64,000 nucleotides of DNA from Porticoccaceae bacterium (GCA_024639885.1 JAHEGD010000004.1:295549-359548), one strand, 5' to 3'. Shown: positions 7,168-16,340, counted from the stretch's first letter. Notes: generated by a model not told the origin, from the letters alone. A program made the numbers and translations.

Positions 7168-7915
7168 AGAACTCGGTCAGCTGCTCGGCACCACCCTGCT
7201 CCCAGGCGCGCAGTGCCGCGGTGCCGACAATTGCCAAATCGGCGTGGCCGCGCAGGTAGTCCATGTCACTGCGGTCGCTGATACCAAAACCGACGCCGAG
7301 CGGCAGATCGGTGTGGCGGCGACAGCGCGCCACTAGGTCGGCAACATCGTCACCCATCTGGGTTTTTGAGCCGGTCACCCCTTTGCGGGCAACCACGTAG
7401 ATAAAGCCCTTGGCGACTGCGGCCAGCTCGGCAAGTCGCGCGTCGCTGTTGGTCGGCGTCATCAAAATAATCGGCTCTAGCCCCAGCTCTGCAGAGCGGG
7501 CGTGGAGTGAACCGGCCTCCTCAATCGGCAGATCGGGAAGAATGTAACCGACTCCGCCGGCCGCCTTGAGGCGCTCCAAGAAGCGCTCTTCGCCCATTTT
7601 AAAGACCGTGTTGTAGTAGCCCATCATCAACACTTTAAACGGAAAGCGGGCGCTGACTTTGGCCATAAACTCGAAGCAGTCGTCAACCGTGGTACCGTTG
7701 CGCAGCGACAGCTCGTTGGCGCGCACAAACAGCGGGCCGTCGGCGCTGGGCTCCGAGAACGGAAACTGCAGCTCGACTAAGTCGACCCCGGCGGCGGCCA
7801 TAATTTCCAGCTCCGCCAAGTTGGCCTCGAACGACGGGTAACCACACACCACGTGGGCCATCACCAACAGTGATTTATCAGCTTTGCGCTGCTCTATATA
7901 ACTCTGCAAACCCAT
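7145..7915 (-). CDS. trpA: Tryptophan synthase alpha subunit
   Basis: 256 residues. It cleaves indole-3-glycerol phosphate to indole and glyceraldehyde-3-phosphate, and indole passes to TrpB. The catalytic Glu lies in DLVELQFPFSEP and the second acid in SADGP. The phosphate-binding end VGFGISDRSD and IVGTAALRAW are also present. The N-terminal strand reads MAHVVCGYPSF where many TrpAs have FITAGDP, so this is a divergent subtype. The ATG shares one base with the trpB stop (TAATG), which fixes the start and indicates coupling. Confidence 0.93.
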   Translation of the reverse strand: MGLQSYIEQRKADKSLLVMAHVVCGYPSFEANLAELEIMAAAGVDLVELQFPFSEPSADGPLFVRANELSLRNGTTVDDCFEFMAKVSARFPFKVLMMGYYNTVFKMGEERFLERLKAAGGVGYILPDLPIEEAGSLHARSAELGLEPIILMTPTNSDARLAELAAVAKGFIYVVARKGVTGSKTQMGDDVADLVARCRRHTDLPLGVGFGISDRSDMDYLRGHADLAIVGTAALRAWEQGGAEQLTEFFSELLAG

Positions 7916-9171
7916 TACTGCTGCTCCTGGCCGTACTGGCGAGCTTTTTGTTGAATAAACTCTTTCCACTTGTAGTCGTCGAGCGCCTCGGCAACAGTGA
8001 AGATATCTTTGTCGCCGCGCCCCGATTGGTTGATCAAGATAATCTCATCGCGACCCATCGTCGGTGCCTCTTCAATCGCCTTGGCGAAGGCGTGAGTGGT
8101 CTCCAGCGCCGGGATCAGCCCCTCGGTGCGCATGGTCAGTTTTAACGCCTCGCGCACCTCGTCATCGGTGGCTGCCAAAAAGCGCACCTTCTCCTGCTCC
8201 CAGAGGTAGGCGAGGATTGGGTTGATACCGATGTAATCAAGCCCGGCGGCAATACTGTGGGTCTCGTTCATGTTGCCCTGCTCGTTCTGCAGGAAGTAGG
8301 TCTTGAACCCTTGGGCAATACCGACCGAGGCGTCGTTGTAGGCGAGCCGCGCCGCGTGCAGCGACGAGCCGGCGCCGTGGCCACCCGCTTCGCAGCCGAT
8401 CAGCTCGACATCGTCGTCAAAGAATCCTTGGAAGATACCCATCGCGTTAGAACCGCCGCCGACACAGGCGTAAACGCGGTCGGGCAGCCGGCCAGTCTGC
8501 TCGAGCATCTGGGCGCGCGCCTCTTGGCCGACAATCGACTGAAACCAGCTGACCATCTCTGGGAACGGGTGCGGCCCACAGGCAGTGCCTAGTACGTAAT
8601 GGGTGTCGGCCATATTGGTGACCCAGTCGCGCATCGCCTCGTTAATGGCGTCTTTGAGAGTTTTCTGGCCATCTTGTACGGCCACCACCTCGGCGCCCAT
8701 GTTCTCCATCCAGAAGACATTGGGACGCTGGCGGGCGACATCGACGGCGCCCATGTAAATGGTGCAGTCAAAACCGAACTTGGCCGCCATGGTGGCGGTG
8801 GCAAAGCCGTGCTGCCCGGCGCCGGTCTCGGCGATCACCCGGGTTTTACCCAGCCGCTTGCAGAGCAAGCCCTGACCGATGACGTTGTTGATCTTGTGGG
8901 CGCCGGTGTGGTTGAGGTCCTCGCGTTTGACGTAGATCTGCGCGCCGCCGAGGTGGGCGGAGAGGTTGGCAAGGTGGGTGATCGGCGTCGGCCGGCCCGA
9001 GTAGTTCTGCATCAGCTGGACAAATTCGGCCCAAAAAGTCGGGTCGCTCTTGCACTGGCGGAAGCAGTCGAGCAGCTCGCTGACCGTGGCTTGAAGAATT
9101 TCCGGCAAGAATGTACCGCCATACTGGCCGTAATAGCCCTCTCTGCCTGTGGAGAAATCGAATAAATCCAT
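7915..9171 (-). CDS. trpB: Tryptophan synthase beta subunit
   Basis: 418 residues. This PLP enzyme condenses indole with serine to make tryptophan. The PLP lysine is in KREDLNHTGAHKIN. The ammonium/substrate loop AETGAGQHG, the phosphate-binding GGGSNA and the C-terminal SGRGDKD are all conserved, as in the canonical TrpB1 group. ATG 9171 has GAAGG about 9 bp upstream. It is the first gene of a two-gene trpBA unit with no trpF or trpC beside it, so the rest of the pathway must lie elsewhere or be missing. Confidence 0.96.
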   Translation of the reverse strand: MDLFDFSTGREGYYGQYGGTFLPEILQATVSELLDCFRQCKSDPTFWAEFVQLMQNYSGRPTPITHLANLSAHLGGAQIYVKREDLNHTGAHKINNVIGQGLLCKRLGKTRVIAETGAGQHGFATATMAAKFGFDCTIYMGAVDVARQRPNVFWMENMGAEVVAVQDGQKTLKDAINEAMRDWVTNMADTHYVLGTACGPHPFPEMVSWFQSIVGQEARAQMLEQTGRLPDRVYACVGGGSNAMGIFQGFFDDDVELIGCEAGGHGAGSSLHAARLAYNDASVGIAQGFKTYFLQNEQGNMNETHSIAAGLDYIGINPILAYLWEQEKVRFLAATDDEVREALKLTMRTEGLIPALETTHAFAKAIEEAPTMGRDEIILINQSGRGDKDIFTVAEALDDYKWKEFIQQKARQYGQEQQ

Positions 9172-9225
9172 GCTCACGACCTTCGCTGCGCTGTTGTGAC
9201 GGGGGGGAACCAAGAAAGTGCCGCT

Positions 9226-9254
9226 ATGTTAGCGACAGCGCCCCACCGTTACAA
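9226..9254 (-). promoter_or_regulatory. Putative trpBA promoter
   Basis: On the minus strand, TTGTAA (9254-9249), a 17-bp spacer and TAACAT (9231-9226) lie about 55 bp before the trpB start. No TrpR-like palindrome was seen around it. Found by eye only. Confidence 0.45.
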
Positions 9255-9440
9255 GAAAACGGCCGCTATCGGTACGCGCCGGTGTCGCTATCGGCGGCGG
9301 CCGGCGCGGCCACCCAGTGACCAAGCGGACATTTTTAGTCGCCAAAGCCGGAGTGATTCAGCTGGGCCAATGGCGGCGCGGTATAGCGGCTGATGGGCGG
9401 GTGAGGCAAAGCTAAAATCAAGGACTTACGAGCGGCCAAA

Positions 9441-9456
9441 ACACTACATCTTGTGC
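9441..9456 (+). promoter_or_regulatory. NrdR box 1
   Basis: ACACTACATCTTGTGC matches the published NrdR-box consensus (ACAC-WAYAT-NTWGTGT type) at nearly every position. It lies 31 bp (three helical turns) from box 2, the usual spacing for cooperative NrdR binding. Confidence 0.85.
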
Positions 9457-9464
9457 TTTGATGT

Positions 9465-9492
9465 TTGCGCAACACAAAATGTAGGCTAATAT
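9465..9492 (+). promoter_or_regulatory. Predicted nrdJab promoter
   Basis: TTGCGC (9465-9470), a 16-bp spacer and TAATAT (9487-9492). It is embedded in the second NrdR box, which supports repression by NrdR when deoxynucleotide levels are high. Confidence 0.6.
9472..9487 (+). promoter_or_regulatory. NrdR box 2
   Basis: ACACAAAATGTAGGCT; its complement reads AGCCTACATTTTGTGT and closely resembles box 1. It overlaps the spacer of the predicted nrdJ promoter, so NrdR binding would block RNA polymerase. Confidence 0.82.
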
Positions 9493-9637
9493 CTCGCCCT
9501 GCAGTGCACCACGGTCGGCCGTTATTTTTGGCTCTGAGCGCCTGAGCAGGCGGCAATGTTAGCCTCCCATAAGCCGCCGCAGCGGACTCTGCACTGCCAT
9601 TAATACACCAATAAAAAGCCATCAAGGGACCCAACAG

Positions 9638-11785
9638 ATGACCGCCACACTCAAAACTGTTAAGCCGCTAGACGCGCAAAAGCATATTGAAATCCAAGCT
9701 GCTTCGCTGGATATCTGGGACAAAAAATACCGTCTCAAAGACAAAAAAGACAACCCCGTTGATGCCGACATCGAGGCGACCTACGCCCGCGTCGCCAAAG
9801 CACTAGCCGAGGTGGAAGAGCCGGCTCTGCGCGACAAATGGCAAGAGCGATTTGTCTGGGCGCTGCGCCAGGGCGCTATCCCAGCCGGCCGGATCATCTC
9901 CAACGCCGGCGCACAGGCCTACAAGCCGGCCACTTCTACCATCAACTGTACCGTCTCGGGGATCGTCCCCGACTCGATGCAGGGCATTCTCGAGCGCAAT
10001 CTCGAGGCCGGCCTGACCCTCAAGGCGGGCTGTGGCATCGGTTACGAGTTCTCGACGCTGCGCCCCCGCGGCGCCTACGTCTCTGGCGCCGGCGCCTACA
10101 CCTCGGGGCCGCTGTCGTTCATGGATATCTACGACAAGATGTGCTTCACCGTCTCGTCGGCCGGCGGCCGGCGCGGCGCGCAGATGGCCACCTTTGATGT
10201 CAGCCACCCCGACGTCTTCGATTTTGTTCGCGCCAAGCGCGAAGATGGCCGGCTGCGTCAGTTCAACCTGTCGCTACTGATCACCGAAGAGTTCATCGAA
10301 GCGGTGCGCAGTGACGACGAGTGGCCGCTGACCTTCCCGATCAGCGAGAAAGAGCTCGATGAGGGCACCGACATCAACGGCGCCGATGTCGTCTGGCGCA
10401 GCTTCCCCACCACCAGCGGTTACGTCAGCAACGACCAGGGGCTGGTCGCCTGCCGGGTCTACCAGCGGATCCGCGCCTCCAAGCTCTGGAACGCGATCAT
10501 GTCGTCAACCTACGACTACGCCGAGCCCGGCTTTATCCTGATCGATAACGTCAACGAGATGAACAACAACTGGTTCTGTGAAGATATCCGTGCCACCAAC
10601 CCGTGTGGCGAACAGCCGCTGCCACCCTACGGCAGCTGCCTGCTCGGCTCGGTCAACCTGACTAAGTTTGTCCGCAACCCGTTCACCGAGCAAGCTTGGT
10701 TTGATTGGGATGAGTACCGCGAAGTGGTGTCGGTGTTTACCCGCATGCTCGATAACGTGGTCGAGATCAACGGCCTGCCGCTCGAACAGCAACGCAACGA
10801 GATCACCCGCAAGCGTCGCCACGGCATGGGTTTCTTGGGGCTCGGCTCGACCATGACCATGCTGCAGATGGCCTACGGCGACGAGAAATCGCTCGAGTTT
10901 ACCGAGTCGGTGTCGCGCGAAATGGCGCTGGCCGGCTGGCGCACCGGTGTAGAGCTGGCCAAAGAGAAAGGCCCGGCACCGATCATGGACGAGGACTTTG
11001 CCGTCACCGCCGAGTTGCTGTTCAAGCGCCCCGAGCTGGCTAAAGATGGCATCAAACTGGGCGACACCATCAAGGGCCGCGTGCTGCACGCCAAGTACAG
11101 CCGCTACATGCAGCGCATCGCTGAGGCCGACCCCGAGCTGGTAGCTGAGATCGCCGAGAGCGGTGCGCGTTTCACCCACCACTCGTCGATCGCGCCGACC
11201 GGCACCATCTCGCTGTCGCTGGCCAACAACGTCTCCAACGGTATTGAGCCGAGCTTTGCCCACCACTACTCGCGCAACGTAATCCGTGAAGGCAAAAAGA
11301 GCAAAGAGAAAGTCGATGTGTTCTCGTTCGAGCTGCTCGCCTACCGCACCTTGGTCAACGAGCGCGCCATGCCGTTCAGCGAAGCCGCCGAAGAGAAACT
11401 CCCCGAGTACTTCGTCAGCTCCGATGACATCGCGCCGCGCGCCCACGTCGATGTCCAAGCCGCTTCGCAGAAGTGGGTCGACTCGTCGATCTCTAAAACC
11501 ATTAACGTGCCGACCGATTGCGACTACGAGGCGTTTAAAGACATCTACCTCTACGCCGCCGAGAAGGGGCTGAAAGGCTGCACCACCTTCCGCTTCAACC
11601 CCGAGGCGTTCCAAGGCGTGCTGGTCAAAGAGAAAGATTTAGAGAACACCCACTACACTTTCACCCTTGAAGATGGCAGCACGGTCGAGGTGAAAGGTAA
11701 CGAGGAGGTCGAGTACGACGGCGAGATGCACACCGCCGCCAACCTGTTTGACGCACTCAAAGAGGGCTACTACGGCAAGTTCTAA
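9638..11785 (+). CDS. nrdJa: Adenosylcobalamin-dependent (class II) ribonucleotide reductase, large part NrdJa
   Basis: 715 residues. It reduces ribonucleotides to deoxyribonucleotides using an adenosylcobalamin radical and needs no oxygen. The active-site loop NPCGEQPLPPYGSC carries Asn321, Cys323 and Glu325. An early cysteine in TSTINCTVS and the specificity-region text AGCGIGYEFSTLRP fit class II enzymes. The C-terminal redox cysteines are missing and sit instead in the next gene, as in the split NrdJa/NrdJb enzyme of Pseudomonas aeruginosa. AAGGGA precedes the ATG. NrdR boxes lie upstream. Confidence 0.93.
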   Translation: MTATLKTVKPLDAQKHIEIQAASLDIWDKKYRLKDKKDNPVDADIEATYARVAKALAEVEEPALRDKWQERFVWALRQGAIPAGRIISNAGAQAYKPATSTINCTVSGIVPDSMQGILERNLEAGLTLKAGCGIGYEFSTLRPRGAYVSGAGAYTSGPLSFMDIYDKMCFTVSSAGGRRGAQMATFDVSHPDVFDFVRAKREDGRLRQFNLSLLITEEFIEAVRSDDEWPLTFPISEKELDEGTDINGADVVWRSFPTTSGYVSNDQGLVACRVYQRIRASKLWNAIMSSTYDYAEPGFILIDNVNEMNNNWFCEDIRATNPCGEQPLPPYGSCLLGSVNLTKFVRNPFTEQAWFDWDEYREVVSVFTRMLDNVVEINGLPLEQQRNEITRKRRHGMGFLGLGSTMTMLQMAYGDEKSLEFTESVSREMALAGWRTGVELAKEKGPAPIMDEDFAVTAELLFKRPELAKDGIKLGDTIKGRVLHAKYSRYMQRIAEADPELVAEIAESGARFTHHSSIAPTGTISLSLANNVSNGIEPSFAHHYSRNVIREGKKSKEKVDVFSFELLAYRTLVNERAMPFSEAAEEKLPEYFVSSDDIAPRAHVDVQAASQKWVDSSISKTINVPTDCDYEAFKDIYLYAAEKGLKGCTTFRFNPEAFQGVLVKEKDLENTHYTFTLEDGSTVEVKGNEEVEYDGEMHTAANLFDALKEGYYGKF

Positions 11786-11842
11786 GCGCCGCACCGCAGC
11801 TGAACAGCCCAACGCCACACCAAAGATTAGAGGTAACAGAGC

Positions 11843-12523
11843 ATGTCCGTAAAAATTGGCAAAAAAATCGTCGGCTACCAAGTCGCCAGTGAAGAGCAAA
11901 AGCAAGAGGCCGCCGCGGTACAAGCGCAGGCTAGCATCATTCAGATGCACGAGAAGATCTCGCGTCCCGAGATGCTGGTTGGCTCGACCTATAAAATTAA
12001 GCCGCCGCTCGCCGAGCACGCGCTCTACATCACTATCAACGACTACATCCTCAACGAGGGCACTGACCACGAGCAGCGGCGCCCGTTTGAGGTGTTCATT
12101 AACACCAAAAACATGGACCACTTTATGTGGATTGTGGCGCTGACCCGGGTGATGTCGGCGGTGTTCCGCAAGGGCGGCGACGCCACCTTTATGGTCGAAG
12201 AGCTCAAGTCGGTGTTTGACCCACAGGGCGGTTACTGGCTGCCGGGCGGGCGTTTTATGCCGTCACTGGTCGCCGAAATCGGCACCTGTATCGAAGACCA
12301 TATGCGCCGTATCGGCATGCTTAAGGCGCCGGAGATCTCGGACCACCAGAAGCAGATCATGGCCGAAAAGCGCGCCGAGTTTGAAGGCCAAGCGAGCTCG
12401 CCAGAGAGCAGCGGCGACTTCCCAGCCAACGCCGAGCTGTGCAAAAAATGTAGCACCAAGGCGACTATTCTGATGGACGGCTGCATGACCTGCCTCAACT
12501 GTGGCGACTCTAAGTGCGGCTAA
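11843..12523 (+). CDS. nrdJb: Class II ribonucleotide reductase, small C-terminal part NrdJb (TSCPD domain)
   Basis: 226 residues, 57 bp after nrdJa. It supplies the separate C-terminal piece of the split class II reductase: a TSCPD-type domain (residues about 45-165), then a Cys-rich tail (CKKC ... CMTCLNCGDSKCG) that should relay electrons from thioredoxin or bind zinc. A GAGGT site precedes the ATG. A strong terminator follows, so nrdJa and nrdJb form a closed two-gene operon. P. aeruginosa NrdJb has the same length range and shape. Confidence 0.92.
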   Translation: MSVKIGKKIVGYQVASEEQKQEAAAVQAQASIIQMHEKISRPEMLVGSTYKIKPPLAEHALYITINDYILNEGTDHEQRRPFEVFINTKNMDHFMWIVALTRVMSAVFRKGGDATFMVEELKSVFDPQGGYWLPGGRFMPSLVAEIGTCIEDHMRRIGMLKAPEISDHQKQIMAEKRAEFEGQASSPESSGDFPANAELCKKCSTKATILMDGCMTCLNCGDSKCG

Positions 12524-12587
12524 CCCAGACACCCGGCTAAGCTGTCTGGACTATCCGTGCCAGCGGCTAGAACCCGCCAGACCATTA

Positions 12588-12617
12588 AAACCGTCGCCTT
12601 GGGTGGCGGTTTTTTTT
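12588..12617 (+). terminator. Rho-independent terminator of nrdJab
   Basis: An 11-bp stem with two G-U pairs, AAACCGTCGCC/GGTGGCGGTTT, a TTG loop and a run of eight T. Confidence 0.9.
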
Positions 12618-12674
12618 ATTATGCCGTAGCGGGCTCGCGCGCCGCGCAGACCGCCAAACACAAGGACACGCCCA

Positions 12675-13496
12675 ATGCAGCCGACCCCCCTATCAGACAT
12701 TCTCAGCGCCATGCGCCCAGGCCTGTCGCCCCACCATAGGGTGAGTGATTTTTACCCCGACTGGTCGCAGGGGCGGACCAGCTTTGGCGGGCTAACCGCC
12801 GCCCAGGCGGTCCACGCACTGCGCCAAACTTGCGAGGCCGAGCGGCCTCTGCGCTCGTTGATGGTCAGCTTTATCAGCGCTGCTGGCCCGGGCGAGATCG
12901 ACATCCACTGCGCCGAGCTACATCGCGGTAACAGCGCCACCTGGGCCGAGGCTCGGGTCAGCCAGGCCGGCAAGCTGATCGCCACCGTCACCGCTTTTTA
13001 TGGCACCAGCCGCGACTCGGCGATCGCGGTCACCGCCGCCACCCGCCCGGACTGCCCCGGCCCCGACCAAGCGGCCCACGTGATGGCCGCGGACAACCCG
13101 CTGATGCCGGCCTTTACCCGCAACTACCAGATGCGCTTTGCAATCGGCGCAGCCCCCGCCTCGGCGTCACCCAACAGCGAACTGGGCGCCTGGGTGCGCT
13201 ACCACGACGAGCCCAACCCGCTCAGCGAGGCGCAACTGGTAGCAATGCTCGACCTGCCACCGCCGGCAGTCATGCAGATGTTTAAACAGCCCAAGCCGGT
13301 CAGTTCGCTGGCCTGGCATATCGAGTTTCTCGACCACCTCAACAGCGCCGACAGCCGCGACTCGACCGGCTGGTGGTTTATGCACGCCCGTGCCAAGGCG
13401 ACTGGCGACGGCTACTCGCAGGAGCACACCACCCTCTATACGCCCAGCGGCCGCGCCCTGGCGATGAGCCAGCAAACCGTGGCGATTTACGCCTGA
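12675..13496 (+). CDS. Acyl-CoA thioesterase-like protein (TesB/double hot-dog type)
   Basis: 273 residues. Two hot-dog halves are suggested: the first with FGGLTAAQAVHAL (residues about 37-50) and the second beginning around AWHIEFLD (about residue 214), where TesB-family enzymes carry a catalytic Asp. This fits hydrolysis of acyl-CoA thioesters, but the chain-length range cannot be read from sequence. It starts 58 bp after the nrdJ terminator and is followed 13 bp later by a methyltransferase gene. Confidence 0.75.
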   Translation: MQPTPLSDILSAMRPGLSPHHRVSDFYPDWSQGRTSFGGLTAAQAVHALRQTCEAERPLRSLMVSFISAAGPGEIDIHCAELHRGNSATWAEARVSQAGKLIATVTAFYGTSRDSAIAVTAATRPDCPGPDQAAHVMAADNPLMPAFTRNYQMRFAIGAAPASASPNSELGAWVRYHDEPNPLSEAQLVAMLDLPPPAVMQMFKQPKPVSSLAWHIEFLDHLNSADSRDSTGWWFMHARAKATGDGYSQEHTTLYTPSGRALAMSQQTVAIYA

Positions 13497-13509
13497 GCGA
13501 GGCCGACCG

Positions 13510-14130
13510 ATGGGACTCTACGAAAAATACCTGCTGCCCAGCGTCATTAATGCCGCCTGCGGCTCCAAACCGGTCATGTACCAGCGCCGCTTGGTGGTGC
13601 CCGAAGCGAGCGGGGAAGTGCTCGAGATCGGGGTTGGCTCGGGCCTGAACGCACCGTTCTACGACCCACAAAAAGTGACCAAACTTTGGGCGCTAGAGCC
13701 ATCTTTGGGTATGCGTGAGAAAGCCGCCGAGCGCTTCGCGGCACTGCAGATTCCCTACCAGTGGCTGGACCTACCCGGCGAGCAGCTGCCACTGCCAGAC
13801 CAGAGTATCGACACCGTGGTGCTGACTTTTACACTCTGTACCATCCCCGACCCGCTGGCGGCACTGGCGCAGATGAAGCGGGTTTTAAAAGCCGATGGGC
13901 GGCTGCTTTTTTGTGAGCACGGCTTGGCCCCAGATGCCGCTGTGGCGCGCTGGCAACAACGGCTCAACCCAATCTGGCGGCCGCTAGCCGGTGGCTGCAA
14001 TCTCAACCGGCCGATCGACCAGCTGCTAATCAGTGCCGGGTTTGCCACCGAGTCGCTGACACAGCGCTACCTACCGAGCACACCCCGGGTGGCCGGCTAT
14101 GTCTACTGGGGAACCGCGCGCCACGCTTAA
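13510..14130 (+). CDS. Class I SAM-dependent methyltransferase
   Basis: 206 residues. The SAM-binding motif I is VLEIGVGSGLN (residues about 37-47), the acidic strand end LEPS follows, and motif IV/V text DTVVLTFTLCTIPDP and LKADGRLLFCEHG is clear. The closest general look is UbiE/METTL7-type small-molecule or lipid methyltransferases; the substrate is unknown. It probably shares a transcript with the upstream thioesterase. Its 3' end overlaps the convergent DUF2721 gene by 4 bp. Confidence 0.82.
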   Translation: MGLYEKYLLPSVINAACGSKPVMYQRRLVVPEASGEVLEIGVGSGLNAPFYDPQKVTKLWALEPSLGMREKAAERFAALQIPYQWLDLPGEQLPLPDQSIDTVVLTFTLCTIPDPLAALAQMKRVLKADGRLLFCEHGLAPDAAVARWQQRLNPIWRPLAGGCNLNRPIDQLLISAGFATESLTQRYLPSTPRVAGYVYWGTARHA

Positions 14131-14588
14131 GCGGCATCGGCCTCACTGTATTCAAAACCGGCGCGCAGGCTGCGGGTTGCCAAGCGTATCTCATTGAGCA
14201 GGCCGAGCAGTGAGAAAATTAGCAGCACCAAGGCGAGCACAAACAATCCAACAATGAGCGTGTCGGCGCTCAGCTGCCAGAGCGCGGCGATAAAAATAGC
14301 GGCAATCAACGCACAGACCAACAATCCGGCGGTTGCACACAGCGCAATCGAGTACTGAATAATATCGACCCGACGCCACAGCGAGGTCATCTCGCGCTCG
14401 CTGATCACCCGTTTGTCGCCACTAACCCGCGCCACCCGCACCTCGACTACCCGCGCGCGGTCGATGATCCGCCCCAGCCGCGCCGACATCACGTTGAGAA
14501 AACCGGCGATACCGGCCAGTAGAAAAACCGGCGCAACGGCCATGCCGATAATCTGCGCCAAATCGGTAACACCGTGGTAACTGAACAC
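14127..14588 (-). CDS. DUF2721 family inner-membrane protein
   Basis: 153 residues with three predicted membrane helices (about residues 10-32, 78-102 and 106-130). The N-terminal segment AVAPVFLLAGIAGFLNVMSARLG followed by RIIDRAR is the recognisable signature of DUF2721 proteins, whose function is unknown. It stands alone on the minus strand between the methyltransferase and aidB. Confidence 0.8.
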   Translation of the reverse strand: MFSYHGVTDLAQIIGMAVAPVFLLAGIAGFLNVMSARLGRIIDRARVVEVRVARVSGDKRVISEREMTSLWRRVDIIQYSIALCATAGLLVCALIAAIFIAALWQLSADTLIVGLFVLALVLLIFSLLGLLNEIRLATRSLRAGFEYSEADAA

Positions 14589-14657
14589 TGCACGCTCCCT
14601 CTGCCTGCCGTTGCAAGAGCGGTTAGAGTGCCGCAGTTACTCGCAGCTGTCTACGCT

Positions 14658-16340
14658 TTAGCCCAACTGTGGCGCAGCGCGGCGCAGTATCGCCAAGCAC
14701 GGCGTGCTGGCCGGTAGCGTGCCGTACATCAAGCCGCCTGCGCCGGCCAGCCGGCTGGCAACAAACGCCTCGGCGACATCGCCGTCGCCCGCCGTCAACA
14801 GCAGGGCGGCCTGCCAGGCGAGCGCCATCTGCTCGACCAGCTGGCGGGCGCGCAGCTCTAACTGGTCCGGGTCGGCCAGCTGTTGCTGAAGGTTGGCTAG
14901 GTAGTCATCGTAGCGTTGATCGCGGCCAGCGGCGGTCGCCAGCTCGTCGATAAAGCCAGCCAGTACCGCCGGCTCGCGGGCCAGTACGCGCAGCAGATCG
15001 AGGCACTGGACGTTGCCCGACCCCTCCCAGATCGCGTTGACCGGCGCCTCGCGGTAGAGCCGCGCCACCACGTTGTCCTCCATTAAACCGACCGCGCCGA
15101 TCGACTCCATCGCCTCGTAGCTGTGCTGCGCGGCGCGCTTGCAGATCCAGTACTTACCCAGCGCCGTGCCGAGCCGCACGATCGCCTGCTCGGCCGGGTC
15201 GTCGGCGGCATCGAGCGCCGCCGCGACCCGCATGGTCATCGCCAGCGCCGCTTCGGCCTCAATCGCCAAGTCGGCCAGCACATTTTGCATCAGCGGCTGG
15301 TCGTGCAGACTTTTACCAAACACCGCGCGGCCGCCGCAGTGGTGAATCGCCTCGCGGGCGGCTTGGGACATAATCGCAGTCGAGCCGACCATACAGTCGA
15401 ACCGGGTCATCGACACCATATCGATAATGGTGCGCACACCGCGGCCGGGCTCGCCGACCAGCCAGGCGAAGGCAGCGCGGTACTCGATCTCGCTAGAGGC
15501 GTTGGAGACATTGCCGATCTTGTTTTTTAGCCGCTGAATAAACAGCGCGTTCTTACTGCCGTCCGGGCGCCAGCGCGGCAGTAAAAAGCAGCTCAGCCCC
15601 TCGTCAAGCTGGGCCAGCACCAAAAAACCATCGCACATCGGCGCTGAGCAGAACCACTTGTGGCCGGTCAGTTGATAGGTAGGTACGCCATCATCGCTAC
15701 CGAGCCGCTCGGCGCGGGTGGTGTTGGCGCGCACATCAGAGCCGCCCTGCTTCTCGGTCATCGCCATGCCGATAGTCAGCCCGGCCTTTTCAAAAAACGG
15801 CACATTGCGCGGGTCATAGTGGTGGGCGGCAATCTTCTTTCCCCAGCTTTTCAGTAGCTGCGGCTGGTGGCGCAGCGCTGGGATGGCGGCAAAGGTCATA
15901 GTCAGCGGGCAACCCGAGCCGGGGTCGGCCTGCATGTGCATGTACTCCATCGCTGCACGGGCGACGTGGGCGCCGGGGCGCGGCTGGTTCCACGGCAGCG
16001 CGTGCATTCCCGACTCGATAGCGTGGGCCATCAACTGGTGGTAGCTGGGGTGAAACTCCACCCAGTCGATGCGCTCGCCAAAACGGTTGTGGCTGTGAAA
16101 TTCTGGCTTGTGCTTATTGGCCAAAAAACCGGCCGCCAGCAACTCGCCGCCAGTCTTGGCGCCAAACGCAGTCAGCTGCTCGGCCGCCCAGCCGCCCCCG
16201 TAGTGGCGCGTCCACTGCTGCAGGAGAGTATCACTCTGCCAGCTGTTGTAGCCCTCAAGCGCAGTCGGTTGGTTAAAGACTTGGTGCGTCTCATGGTTAT
16301 CGTTGGCGGTTGTCGCGGAACTGGTTGTGCTCTTGCTCAT
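14658..16340 (-). CDS. aidB: AidB-like acyl-CoA dehydrogenase family flavoprotein
   Basis: 560 residues, in the AidB size class. The text follows E. coli AidB closely: HQVFNQP at the start, CPLTMTFAAIPAL, IGMAMTEKQGGSDVRANTTRAE, a GHKWFCSAP strand, SMTRFDC and the closing PVNAIWEGSGNV. In E. coli AidB is induced during adaptation to alkylating agents and binds DNA and FAD; its physiological substrate is unsettled. GAGAGGG lies 6 bp before the ATG. It is divergent from greB with a 136-bp gap. No Ada box was recognised. Confidence 0.92.
   Translation of the reverse strand: MSKSTTSSATTANDNHETHQVFNQPTALEGYNSWQSDTLLQQWTRHYGGGWAAEQLTAFGAKTGGELLAAGFLANKHKPEFHSHNRFGERIDWVEFHPSYHQLMAHAIESGMHALPWNQPRPGAHVARAAMEYMHMQADPGSGCPLTMTFAAIPALRHQPQLLKSWGKKIAAHHYDPRNVPFFEKAGLTIGMAMTEKQGGSDVRANTTRAERLGSDDGVPTYQLTGHKWFCSAPMCDGFLVLAQLDEGLSCFLLPRWRPDGSKNALFIQRLKNKIGNVSNASSEIEYRAAFAWLVGEPGRGVRTIIDMVSMTRFDCMVGSTAIMSQAAREAIHHCGGRAVFGKSLHDQPLMQNVLADLAIEAEAALAMTMRVAAALDAADDPAEQAIVRLGTALGKYWICKRAAQHSYEAMESIGAVGLMEDNVVARLYREAPVNAIWEGSGNVQCLDLLRVLAREPAVLAGFIDELATAAGRDQRYDDYLANLQQQLADPDQLELRARQLVEQMALAWQAALLLTAGDGDVAEAFVASRLAGAGGLMYGTLPASTPCLAILRRAAPQLG

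Larger units (their letters stand above)
9172..9637. other. Intergenic region between trpB and nrdJa
   Basis: 466 bp without a gene. It holds the divergent trpBA and nrdJ promoters and the two NrdR boxes described separately. The middle (about 9260-9430) shows no recognisable structure, and the stretch downstream of the nrd promoter (9493-9630) is an unremarkable leader. I saw no cobalamin riboswitch, although the downstream enzyme uses adenosylcobalamin. Confidence 0.7.

Noticed and set aside
9260..9640. Cobalamin riboswitch ahead of the B12-dependent reductase
   Set aside because: No B12-box-like conserved core or long folded leader was seen; control is explained by the NrdR boxes.
12557..12739. 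Small open frame spanning the nrdJab terminator
   Set aside because: It runs through the hairpin and T run and has no recognisable features.
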